Assembly (NCBI GenBank): GCA_022495005.1
Contig: JAGYXB010001363.1
Coordinates: 62,001 to 126,000, forward strand
DNA: 64,000 nucleotides
Source of the DNA: Rhyacophila brunnea
Lineage: Eukaryota; Arthropoda; Insecta; Trichoptera; Rhyacophilidae
Reading direction: 5' to 3'
Shown here: positions 12,001 to 21,750 of the stretch, piece by piece
How positions within the stretch are numbered: position 1 is the stretch's first letter
Layout of the letters: each line of letters opens with the position of its first letter
Notes under the pieces: model-generated
The model's input: the letters and a program-made list of their open reading frames with translations, nothing else
Databases searched by the model: none
Told to the model about the DNA's origin: nothing
Program-made: the position numbers and the translations under genes

Positions 12001-13418
12001 CCCCTTTCTAGCTAGTACACATGATTGCCACCCGACTGCGGGTGGTCATTATCAGTGTCAGATCACAAGAGAGCAAAAATGACAATTAATGGCATATACA
12101 ATGGATGCCTGAAAAAGTATATAGGCCAAACTTCTAGAACGGTAAAGAAGCGTGTGAGTGAATACGAGAGGGCATATCGACTTAAACACTACAAGATGTC
12201 AGCAATTGCCGAGCACTCGATGGATACAGGACACAAATTTGACTTTGAAACCAAGATATTGGGTCGGAATAAAGGATATTTCACACAATTGGTAAAGGAG
12301 GCCATCGAAATCTATAGAAACCCTGAAAATATTAGTAGGGATGATGGATTACGGTTAAAAACATCATGGCTTCCGGCACTATCAACAAAATCCAATATTC
12401 GAGCCGGTATCTCTGGTCGTAACGATTGACACATTACTCTGAGCAACGTTTGCTTTTAACTAATCGGATTCCTTTTGACATTCTTAGAGCAACGTTTACA
12501 TTCATATACCTACACTACATTTCATCATAAAAAATATCATCTCTTGATAATGGCCTCTGCAACGAGCCCGAAACGTCGAGGAAAGACGGAAGGACAAACA
12601 TTATATAATAAAATGACATTTCAAGTTAAGAAATATCCTTCAAACAATTGAAACACTATGCATTTGTATATATCTAATTGATAATGAATGTACCCAATGT
12701 TTCCGCTAATAGAAATCACTGCTTCTTTGTTAGATGTACAATGACGTTTCTCAGTTTTGACAGGTCACGTCACATCACTGCCGGGGTTGTGTGCGCGGGA
12801 GAGACTTGCAACATTACGGTCGGTAATCATTTATGGTCACATTGGTGACAAGTGGAATTTCAGTGTAGGTACATTACGTTAGATCTCAATTAGAAGGTGG
12901 CAATGGATAATTCATTTGGTTCTGTCATCAATTGCTCGAATTGAATTGTGAGTAGGTATTACTAATTAATGATTTCTTTTATTATTTTATATTGCATAAA
13001 TTGATGTGGTAAGTATAATGATTAAGTTCAGTGTGATTTTTACATTTAAGTACTTAAATATGAAAATTACGGGATGTTTTTCATGTTTTTTGGCAATATT
13101 ATGGAGTACCGTCTCTTTACCAACAACATTCACATAGGTTAACTGATATATCTGCCACAAAAAAAAAAATCGCTTGTTTTCCTTCTTACGAAATCAGTGT
13201 CAATCCAGATAAAATGGTTTTTCCTGTAAATAATGCTAGGAATCTCAAAATATAGTACTTACGTTAGAGAATTCAACAATCTTTATATTTATTATAATAG
13301 TGTGTGAATTTTCATTTTACTCACCTAAGCATTGCAGATTTTCTGGATCAATTTTAGCAGAAGTCAAAGCCGACAGCATTAAAACTGACAGCCCAGAAAA
13401 AAATATTAGATTCATCAT
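1..13418 (-). CDS. sel: Canopy-family (Seele/CNPY2-like) gene, 5' part, three exons
   Basis: The exons are complement of 13325-13418, 9119-9186 and 1-91 (the last incomplete at the window edge), giving 84 codons. The product begins with a hydrophobic signal peptide (MMNLIFFSGLSVLMLSALTSA), followed by a mature start with a C-x2-C pair (LQCLVCRATIDEVEKS), then NPKKTVEVGNYRLD and KVPLSKSQVYLSEIL. This order of motifs is that of the canopy family, saposin-B-like proteins of about 180-200 residues that act in the secretory pathway. Drosophila Seele is needed for Spätzle processing and CNPY2 is its vertebrate relative; the role here is inferred from the family. Phases are 1 and 0 at the two junctions and both introns have GT/AG ends. 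Remaining exons, including the later cysteines and the ER-retention tail, would lie to the left of the window. The symbol is by family resemblance; another canopy paralogue is possible. Confidence 0.85.
1037..1514 (-). mobile_element. 5'-truncated non-LTR retrotransposon tail with 12-bp target duplication
   Basis: On the minus strand, two frames (about 1536-1279 and 1269-1048) encode the C-terminal end of a LINE reverse-transcriptase polyprotein. Motifs are [24 protein letters not shown], then GHVHRM-like sequence and RRRGSPKIRWLD, ending in a stop followed by a short tail of TGA repeats. The frames are offset by one frameshift near 1275. The 12-base sequence TAGCAACTCTGT flanks it at 1025-1036 and 1515-1526, a target-site duplication that fixes both ends. 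The motifs resemble the RTE/BovB-like group, but clade assignment is tentative. Confidence 0.85.
3240..3770 (-). mobile_element. Degenerate LINE 3' fragment
   Basis: Overlapping minus-strand frames (3586-3353 and 3527-3276) together read as a LINE C-terminus: LRRILGVQWYDF, HVLRMPEEN, then TAELRDAGLTWNDARRLA and DRDSWSRL before the stop. Two or more frameshifts separate the pieces. The 3' end runs into GAAGAAGAAGAA repeats. A fragment of the upstream part with a LLYGSESW motif continues to about 3770. It is a different subfamily from the 1.0 kb copy. Confidence 0.75.
5914..6038. repeat. Short inverted-repeat element
   Basis: Arms of about 24 bases containing TTGTAGTACTTATTCCAC (5914-5939) and its reverse complement (6015-6038) flank about 75 bases that contain GGCGGACGAAACCGG. 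It looks like a small non-autonomous element; the family is unknown. Confidence 0.55.
9119..9186 (-). CDS. sel: Canopy gene coding exon 2
   Basis: On the minus strand a TATTTTAG-type acceptor is followed by 68 bases and a GTAATG donor. Its first two bases complete a Val codon with exon 1, giving the C-x2-C motif CLVCRATIDEVEKS and then NTNPKKTVE, highly typical of canopy proteins. Confidence 0.87.
9336..9582. mobile_element. Foldback MITE with ~90-bp terminal inverted repeats
   Basis: The left end GTGGGTCTATTCTATACA and the right end in reverse complement match for 16 bases. They then remain similar for about 90 bases each (shared GTTTATCATATTTATG and TGTTACAATAAGTTA), leaving a short centre. 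No coding capacity; superfamily not clear. Confidence 0.75.
9691..9826. repeat. Inverted repeat, MITE-like
   Basis: Arms of about 22-30 bases (TGGAATCATTCCACAATGGC at the left, its relative inverted at the right) enclose about 80 bases. Confidence 0.55.
11132..11327 (-). mobile_element. tRNA-derived SINE, copy A (full length)
   Basis: Read on the minus strand, a tRNA-like head with a B-box match (GGTTCAAATCC within GGGTCCCAGGTTCAAATCCT) and an A-box-like GGCTTAAGTGTCGG is followed by a body. The body contains GACCAAGTGGCTGAC, ACAAACTTCCACTCTG and a terminal GGACATGGTCG before a poly-A run. The same body and tail occur at 36.06, 38.92 and 40.69 kb, showing a repeat family transcribed by RNA polymerase III. 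Confidence 0.8.
12040..12640 (+). mobile_element. Penelope-like element, 3' part with GIY-YIG endonuclease
   Basis: The frame ending at 12429 encodes a GIY-YIG nuclease domain: NGIYNGCLKKYIGQTSR carries both GIY and YIG, with a nearby arginine (VKKRVSEYER), then SAIAEHSMDTGHKFDFE and LVKEAIEIYRNPENI, ending DDGLRLKTSWLPAL. This arrangement is the C-terminal endonuclease of Penelope-like retroelements, whose reverse transcriptase would lie upstream and is missing here. Downstream, near 12545-12585, sequence with GAGCCCGAAACGTCG matches the conserved segment often found after the Penelope ORF. The nuclease frame is open from 12025, but the copy is 5'-truncated and so not autonomous. Confidence 0.82.
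13325..13418 (-). CDS. sel: Canopy gene coding exon 1 (signal peptide)
   Basis: Two tandem ATGs (13418 and 13415) open the frame. The exon encodes a 21-residue hydrophobic signal sequence followed by KIDPENLQCL and ends with one base of a split codon at a GTGAGT donor. An ORF of only 31 codons would not be noticed alone; the reading frame is fixed by the match of the next exon. Confidence 0.85.
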
Positions 13419-13760
13419 TAATCGGGATACAACAAACACCTCAAGTCACAATTTCATAAACGATTTTCGTTAATTCGATAAGTCTGATTCAATCGCAGGC
13501 TGGAATTAAATTAAAGTATCTACATTAAAATGATTATTTGAAAATATGCAGGACGTGTAAACTTGTTATCTCAGATTGTCTCAGACGTCTCAGATGTCAC
13601 AATACACGATGTTGTAAATGATTGGTTGATCAGCCACCTGCACCCACCAATAGGAAACAAGGAAACTAGTTTATTGCAGTTTAGCGCCGTGCTATTTTTT
13701 ATAACTAATTTCAAATTTTGGCGGAAACATTAGTCTGTTCGAAAATGAAATAAAATATCA
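13419..13760 (-). promoter_or_regulatory. Upstream region of the canopy gene
   Basis: The sequence immediately 5' of the canopy start contains a CCTATTGGT (inverted CCAAT-type) motif near 13636-13645. No TATA box is obvious and the transcription start cannot be placed from sequence alone. Confidence 0.35.
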
Positions 13761-15979
13761 CGAAAACCTTGGCATTCTTCGAGGGTTTGTTTTTAATGTA
13801 GTTACCTAGGTAGGTACCTAGGTATTATAATAATATTGACCGATGATTTTCTACCATGATTAGAATAATTGAGATACTGTATCCTTCGGGTGCGTAACTG
13901 TTTAACAAACTCCTTACCTTGCCATTGTTCAAACCCAATACCTACCTGATAACAACTATTACGGCGAAGCGAAGCTACTACAGGGGAAAAGTTCGATTTG
14001 AGGGTGTCGATTAAGACACGCTGATGTTTAAGAGCATCTTTTAACCTATTCTGAGAATATTGGCAGTAGTGGGGGCCATCAATTCGTGTTCATTAACTGC
14101 ATAATATTTGAAATCAAAGATCTCGTAGGTACCTAAATAATCTTTAGCCGGCTCGCACATCACAAATCGCCTTGTGTGCCTGACGGCCATAAATCCAAAC
14201 TTCTGAGACTGCCGGCGAATGTTGCATGCTACAACCTCGCACATCTGCCTAGTGGCAAACGTCAAACGCGAAAAAGGAGAAGTCTCTCGTCTGCCATTTT
14301 TATAGTGTTGATTGTATGAACAAACGTCAAACGCGGTGACCAGCGATGAGCGAGCAATGACAGTGTAGATAGAGACAGAGACAGAAATGGCCGAAGGCCG
14401 CAGGCTGTGCGCATGCGCGGAATCGACATTTTTCGAGATCGACATGCAGGCTTTGGCCAATGCAACTCGAGGCATGTCGCAGGGTCGCAGAGTCGCAGTT
14501 GCATCGGCCAATCTGCGAAGCTCCATTTGATAACGTTTGTTTCTTGGTTTACGATGACGTCACATCGACGAATTCGTCGTAAGACGCATGCGGCGAGTTC
14601 TGATGTGCGAGCCCACTTATGATGATCCCTGGACGAATCCGATGATCCAGTGGTAGATAGATACCTACTCATGGGTACCGACCATAGAGGTATTAAATAA
14701 AAAGAGGGGCGAAGCATCGGCTTTCACATAATATAACTGAATGAAGCCGGCTAAGAATACCCGACAACTTACGAGACATAGCTACGTGATAAAAAAATGC
14801 AGGGCATCACGGAGGGTTTACTTTGGTCATTATAACGAACCCATATAATATAATGTTAACGTGGAAATTTTGCCGCAAATTGATTAACAGCCTGCCTCAC
14901 CATACTGTTTCCCCATACTTGCCTGCTTCACCATACTTTTATATAACCTGCCGCCCCTAGGTACCGACGATAGAAAAACAGCTGTCCCTAAGGAAAATTG
15001 GATTGACAAAATATTAAGGTTGAACAGAATAACGTAACAGCGAATAATCAGGAAACAATATACCTACCTATTACCCATACAGCTTATGGAAGAAGAAGGG
15101 ATCCCGGTGGGTACTCGCCCCCTGCGAAATAGATTGGTACCGATTGCCTTGGGCCAGAGCCGTTCTTGGGAGAGACGGGCAAACAAGAGACTCAAGAAGT
15201 CATGCAGATATACCTAGATACCTACTTCAGAATGTCTAAATGTGACTGACGAGAAAAAAAGCAAGATAGCGATTTTTGGAGATGATTGTGTAATCAACTA
15301 TGATTTTTAAAACTTACACTGTTATTTGTAACGTCAACTTAACTAATTAGTTAACCTACCTTTGAAGGCAAAGTAGATAATTTCCTTTACCATTCATCCT
15401 CACGAAAATAGGTACCTATATGATTACGGCATAGGTACCTACTGCGCTAAATTAATTAGGTACTACTACCTACCTATTAATTTATCCGACTAATTACACT
15501 TAAAGAAATAATTATGGTAGGTATCTCTTAAAAATATCATTTTACGAAGCTAATTTTAGATTTAAAAAGTGTTGTAATTAATAATAGATAGGTACCTACC
15601 TATTTAATGATCCGAATATTGGATTTTAGAATAATATTATGAATAAAGGTAAAGATTATTGCCATAATAATATTAAGATATCTTCGAATGTTTTGCTTTC
15701 AATCTGCACACCGTTTACCAATATTATTTATAAAAGATTAAAAAATAAAGAACAAAATGTATTCTCCAACTATTATGAACATACTAAAAACAGAACTTGC
15801 GTACTTGCTATGAACGTGTCCCATTATAAAGCTTCCGGTTAATAAGCGGAACGATGGGTGAGTCTATTATTTGAAATAATGTGACAATGGATGGAGCGAA
15901 TAAAATAAATATCGAAATACTTAGGCTCAATATTGATTATTTATCTATTTGGAGAATAAAATGATTGATACGCATCACG

Positions 15980-16287
15980 TGTTAGTATTTTGAGTTGAAA
16001 CTAATAATTAATGCCAAAACACAACAAAATGAAATGGTACCTGCCAACAAAAATGTTATTAAAAATAGACTCGTCCGGTATATCTTCGGCAACATTCGGA
16101 AATTCGTCAGTTCTGGTTCGGTCAGCTGCCGAGAAGGACGTTTTGTGCGGAAAATGTGTAACATTTCAGTACAACAATATAGGAATTTAAACAATCCATT
16201 TAAATCGTTTTATCTTCAAGATATTGCAGAGCCTGTGCTACATTAGTGAATTGTGTCCCAGCGAGTACAATTTTATCATATTTGCAG
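15980..16287 (+). other. Candidate 5' non-coding exon ending at a consensus donor
   Basis: A GC-richer stretch with TCAGTT initiator-like sequence near 16107 ends at TTTGCAG followed by GTAAGT at 16288, a near-perfect donor. It could be an upstream first exon of a plus-strand gene such as Sin3A; no coding potential supports it. Confidence 0.25.
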
Positions 16288-19200
16288 GTAAGTTTCACCA
16301 TTATTGACAGATTGCATATTCGCAGTCTGTTTGCTAAGTCATCTCTCGCCTTAAATTTCAGTGAAAATATCATAATTTATTAGCTACAGTGCCAAAATCG
16401 AGTGTTTAAATAGAAATTCCGTAAAATTCGATCAAAATTCCGATTCCCGTGCCTACGTAACGTGCTAAAAAAATCAAACTTCGATTTTTCACAAGAAATC
16501 TTGGTCTTTTCCCTGCAGTGTTGTTAAAATTAATCTAATATCGTGTTTTCCAAATTGTTTTATCTGGTTATTTTTATTTTGAAGTCGCTCCTGTTGCGAC
16601 GTTGCTCGTACGTTGTGATAAAATTCGGCCGCTCAGACTTGGCAACGCGTGTCACATCATTGTATGATTTCAGATTGTCTAAATTCTTAGCGTTTCACAA
16701 TATTTTCCAGCTATTTTTTACTAGGCGGCAAAATTATTTTGCCTTGATAACGAAGATGTACTCTAAAAAAATGCTTTGTTTTCAAAATAGGGCCGGGAAT
16801 TTTCTGTCGGCGGCTTCTTTTCGCCCGCAGTATGTTCGCTAATTAGTTTCTACGCTTATTCTGATGTTGATATCATTAAAAGTGACATTTGTGATGTGAT
16901 AATCAAATATTCGCCTATTCACCTGCCTTCCAAACGGCTCCGTCATATCCTTTTCGATTTAACATTGGCATAAAAGTTTGTTTATCCATTCTGGGCATAC
17001 GGATTACGGCGAGAAGCGGCAGTATTGCTCGCCTACGTTACGGGTCTGTTTCTTTTATTATTGGTTCGGAGCGTAGCCCCTAAAACGTCTTGTCGTTAAG
17101 GTCGAGAATCGCTCGGTTTGCGCAATGCCTCTTGTTGTTTGTCTATCGATTTCGCCGTCGACCAATGGCGGACGACCGTTCTCGATTTTGCGCCGTTGCC
17201 GCGCTACCCACAACCAGGGGCGTACCGGCGTTTCAATAAAAGGGCGTCAAAAACAAATGAATATTTCTTCAGAACAATAATTAGGCTGCCGTAATTTTCA
17301 TTGATTTATGATGACGTTTATATTAGATTATCGTTGTATTCTTTAAAACCTTTTTAAATTGTTGCTTCTGGAACGTATGCACATTAATTACCTATCATGT
17401 TGACATTGGAATGAAGTAGTATGGCTCATTGTTTTCTCACGTAAAAAGGTCAGAGAAGAAAACCGTCACAAATCGATTCAGAGAATTGTGCATTTAAAAA
17501 GATACGATAACCAACCTAACCTAGCGTTACCTAATATATGGTATACTGCAGACAGCAACTTTTGTTAACGTTTACACTAATCTTTTGGGAGATGGGAAAG
17601 TCTTAAAATTGTCTTTGTCCACTGAAAACTTGTCTAAATATTGGTGTGACCAAGCATTATAAAATATGATCAGGTTTTAGTATGCCGGTTGCATTTACTG
17701 GCATATCATATTAGTGTAAACTGCACAATGCCGTGTTTCGACTTTCGTATTGATTATGACTGTTGAATTAGCTTAAATTTGAAGTCCAACTGTGTGTAAC
17801 ATTTCAGTTTATAAACACTGTTTATTTGCTTGTAGATTTGTGAGTTTCGTAAGTTTTATTTCGCATTGACAGGAGCTTATTATTTTTGTCGTCTAGTATC
17901 AGAGGTATAATTATACAATAATTTTAACAAAAACATTATTTTGTCTCACGTATCGCTATCGTCGCCCGGCCGTATTATAACCTACATTCGAACCTGTCCG
18001 CGAATATTGCAGTGAAAGCAAAGGTCCAGACTAGTAGCGCGATCTTCTATCATACACAACATTGTGAGGCGATATCGGTGCTGCGATGTGTATAACAATA
18101 AATTCGTGCTCTCCTGGACCGCGCGGCGACAATAATTATTATTACTAATCGTATTGATGCTACAATATTATTAACGCCACTGTCTCTTCCTGCAGTTTGA
18201 ATTTAGAACTTAAATTGAATAATAACATCCTATCTACATGTTTTTTTTACGATTCTTTGATCTGTCCCAAATATAGGTATACCTATGTGTGAGTTAATGT
18301 CATCATACCTATTCATCAGAAGCATTTTTGCTCTTCCTGATTCCGTGATGTAGTTTATTCAACGAATGATTATACCTACTTGTTCTGTAACCGCCTGAAT
18401 TCAGCGCCGGTAATACATATTCTGTAACCATAGATTTAATATAAATCTGTAACTATTTCTCCGTAAACGAGTGGTGATGAGATATTCAGTTTTACCAGGG
18501 TCAAGGTTTCACTGTTGATTGTCAATTTAAAGATTCATTTAAAAAAGTTCTAGGGAAATTCACTGAACTATTTTGTTTTTATTCATTCGTAAATTATTTT
18601 AATTATATATACCTAGGTGCTTTCCAGGTGTAAATAGTTTATTGGTTATTTTATTATTAAGCTAGTCATCACAGAGGTTGGAAAATGCAAGTGAAATAAT
18701 AATATTATCCCAGAATAAACATGCTTGCTGAGTTTCTCCCACTGCGACAAAAATACTGGAGAATGAACAACGCGATGTCTTTGACATATTATGAATATTC
18801 GGATGTACAGTATGGTACCTACTTAATTTATTAAATTGTAAGTAATATTTTTAGTTTCCTCTAGTACCTATATAATATACAGAACTGGATATCTAAAATT
18901 CTACGCGAACAACCCTTTATTTTCGTACACTATTGAGCGACTTCCGTGTTTCATCCCAAGAGGCAAGGCCATTATTATATTTTTGTGAAAAGTTGTGATG
19001 AAATCCCACGTTATCATAAAATAAAACGGTCCCGTCTCCTTTTGTGTCTGTTGAATTTATATAATAATATGTATTAAATAATATGCCGGTATTTTATCTT
19101 GGCTATCCGGTCAATATAATATTTACACAATATGTTGGTATATTTTATCGTAGACTGTAGATTCTCTTTACCCCGGAAAGCGGGCTGTCTTGTTTATTTT

Positions 19201-19499
19201 TTGACAAGACAACTGGCAGATCACACCGCGTTTATTTTATTTGGGGCAAACGAACAGTCATGGTGGCGATCCAGTGCTATTTACGTGTCTACGGCATATT
19301 CACAACCAATAACATAATAAGGCCGCCGAAATGTGGAAGATACCGTATTTAAAGATCTGGCTTCCAATCATTTGTACTGCTGCAGTAAACAAATAATATT
19401 GGTGTTTTTCGTTGGATGTTTGTTTGGTGTCATTAGCGGTTGTTTTGTTCAATATGTATGTAGATATGTATATGTGCGGAACAGAAGGTCCTATCTTTA

Positions 19500-19712
19500 A
19501 AATATTCTTTTCTGTCTTATAATATTATCTTCATCTATATTCGCGACCAGTTGTAACAGATCCCCAACGCATTGTATATTGAGCCACTTACGGAGGTTCC
19601 GTAGCCATGGGAATCTCCGTCGATCTACGCTTCTGCTGCCGTCTACCTTCCCTTGCATTATGAGTTGGAGTAAATCATACTTATCATTATATGCCCGAAG
19701 TACCTACATATG
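19500..19712 (-). mobile_element. LINE 3' coding fragment
   Basis: On the minus strand one frame reads DKYDLLQLIMQGKVDGSRS, then RRRFPWLRNLRKWL and CVGDLLQLVANI. This is the conserved C-terminal tail of RTE-like/BovB-like LINE polyproteins. About 70 codons survive without a stop, but both ends are missing. Confidence 0.7.
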
Positions 19713-20297
19713 CAGCTTTTTATGCGCTCAAACCCTCCAAAATAGATTTCCATCATGAGCTTTCATCCTTTGGAATAGTTAAATCAAGATTTGACCTACA
19801 GTGTATACATCTCTGAATGTACATATTTTAATATTACTCAGAACACGTTTGAAGATGCCTGTGATGTCAGACACCTATTATCATGGACCTGTTGTCACAT
19901 GGAAAAGAAAGCAAAATCAAAATTTGAATGCTTTTGGTTTTCCCGCCTGAAGATGGGAACGGAGTTCCGTGATATTTTTCTTGTGCAACGTTGGCGAGAC
20001 TACTTTTGTCGTGACTTCTTCGTTGCAATAATAATAATACATTCATTCGACACGATAATATAGTACCTATATCGTTTATTCTGTGACTTTACAAAGTGAT
20101 TGATATACAATTTAATTAGTAATCCTGTAACCTAATTAATACACATGCGGTTTTCTCCACAGTTTATGAATATTTGTTTTGATAATTCAGATGAACTAGT
20201 TTCGTTTGTAAAAATATAAGTAGTTTTTTCGTGTTAATACGATACAGTCAGATATTCATACCTAATTTACCAGAAAATTAGGGATTTCTATGAAAAC

Positions 20298-21480
20298 ATG
20301 ACTTATAAGATTCGGGGAATTCGTTTTTCGCGCTCTAAAATTAAAATATCCTCGCCGAAGTGGCAACGTCGCTCATTGGATTTGCTCCCGGTGAGAATTG
20401 AAGGTACGGCCACTGAAGTGTGTGTGCGTCGCTCGTTTATGTATTTACCTATGTATGCGTGTTCTCGCGATGGCGCCGTGTTGCCATGTCGAATACCCGC
20501 AGTCTGCCGCTATACGAATTTGACTCCTTTTCATCAGTGGCCTAGGCGTAGCGAGCGCAGCAGTTTGCTCCGGTCGTTATATTATTTTACATGTCGCTAC
20601 GCTACTATCCAAAATGGCCGCCGCGCTGTCGTTGTCTGATCGTACCCGCACCCTGTGTCCGTGTTGCGATCGCTTCGCGTGCTTCGGCGGCTGTGCCACA
20701 CTGTGTTATCGACATCATGATGCATCGTTATCAACGCTATCTTCCTGTGGGACAATCATCTCGCCGTTCGCGCTGTGTGATACTGAAAAAGTTATTACGT
20801 AATGGTGGGAAATGGAGGAGAAATCGCCTCGGCCGCCATTGCCCCTCGGCTTCACCGCGGTATTTTTGGAAAGCCGATCTCTCGCCACACAGACAGGCGT
20901 AAGCTATGATTTCTTTCAAAAGAAAAATAACACTGAAAAGCGAGGTGCGGGCAGATATTTCACGGGATTGCAACGGAATGCGTAAGGATTCCTGAAAATC
21001 ACAGCTGTAAAAAATTAACGTGTCATGAGTCATTTCTGAATCGATGCCCGCGCCTCGCCCGTTATCGCCATCTTGGATATAGTAAACAATGTCGGTGCTC
21101 TGCATGATTGTATGAATACATGTGTGTGTGGGGTGCTGACGTACCACTTTCAAGCAATTTATAAACACATCGTATTACTTCATCGCCCATTATAACTTCC
21201 ATTTAAGTGGCAAAGAGGCTGCTCTGATGGCTGGCTGCATATTTTATGACTGTATGCTATGTTTAGGTGAAAGATATTGCATTGGCATTATTATTATTTT
21301 ATAGTCAACAAGAAGCTGTCATTTCAGATGCGCTCGATTGATCTCAAGGTCTCTTTGTTCTGATCGGCCCGTGATTGGTCAGCCACCCCGCGAATCACGT
21401 GACTGCGTAGATTCACTTGTAAAATAAAATACCGACGTAATCCGCCTCCCCAATATAATTTCAATTATCGAACACTTCGT
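20298..21480. promoter_or_regulatory. GC-rich promoter-like island
   Basis: The region is much richer in CpG than its surroundings. It contains three YY1/Pho-like motifs (CAAAATGGCCGCCGC near 20610, GGCCGCCATTG near 20832, TCGCCATCTTGG near 21066), a CCAAT-type GTGATTGGTCA near 21371 and an E-box ATCACGTGAC near 21396. It may be a promoter or alternative first-exon region. A 62-codon ORF at 20614-20802 starts in a good ATG context (AAAATGGCC) and is cysteine-rich in the middle, but is unrecognised. Confidence 0.35.
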
Positions 21481-21750
21481 CAAATTGAAAACACTCACGG
21501 CATGCGAAAAACGCCGCAGGCGGGGTACGGTACAAATACGATTTTATAAAGATTGTTATATTTTGGAAGTGAAGAATTACGAAATTTTAATAAATATAAA
21601 GTACATTGTATAACATAATAGGTATTATAAAATCGCTGTAACTGATTAAACGTCCCTGTTTACAAATATTTGCTGCCATATTATTTATATAAGAAAAGTA
21701 TTAAGCGATGCCTATATATATTTCTACGGCTGGCAAATTTTATAAGAATA

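Larger units (their letters stand above)
9187..13324 (-). other. Canopy intron 1 (about 4.1 kb)
   Basis: The intron contains two MITE-like inverted repeats (9.3-9.85 kb), a SINE (11.1-11.3 kb) and a Penelope-like fragment (12.0-12.6 kb). A solitary sequence ending CGAGCGCCTACTGTA near 10022 resembles one end of a pogo/Tigger element. No further exons were seen. Confidence 0.6.

Noticed and set aside
14041..14717. Overlapping 161- and 151-codon minus-strand ORFs
   Set aside because: Product of the GC-richer patch; no recognisable domains, frames overlap each other, and no supporting signals.
20298..21168. ORFs of 113, 103 and 143 codons on both strands
   Set aside because: Overlapping frames in a GC-rich island, typical of stop-poor sequence; no family match.
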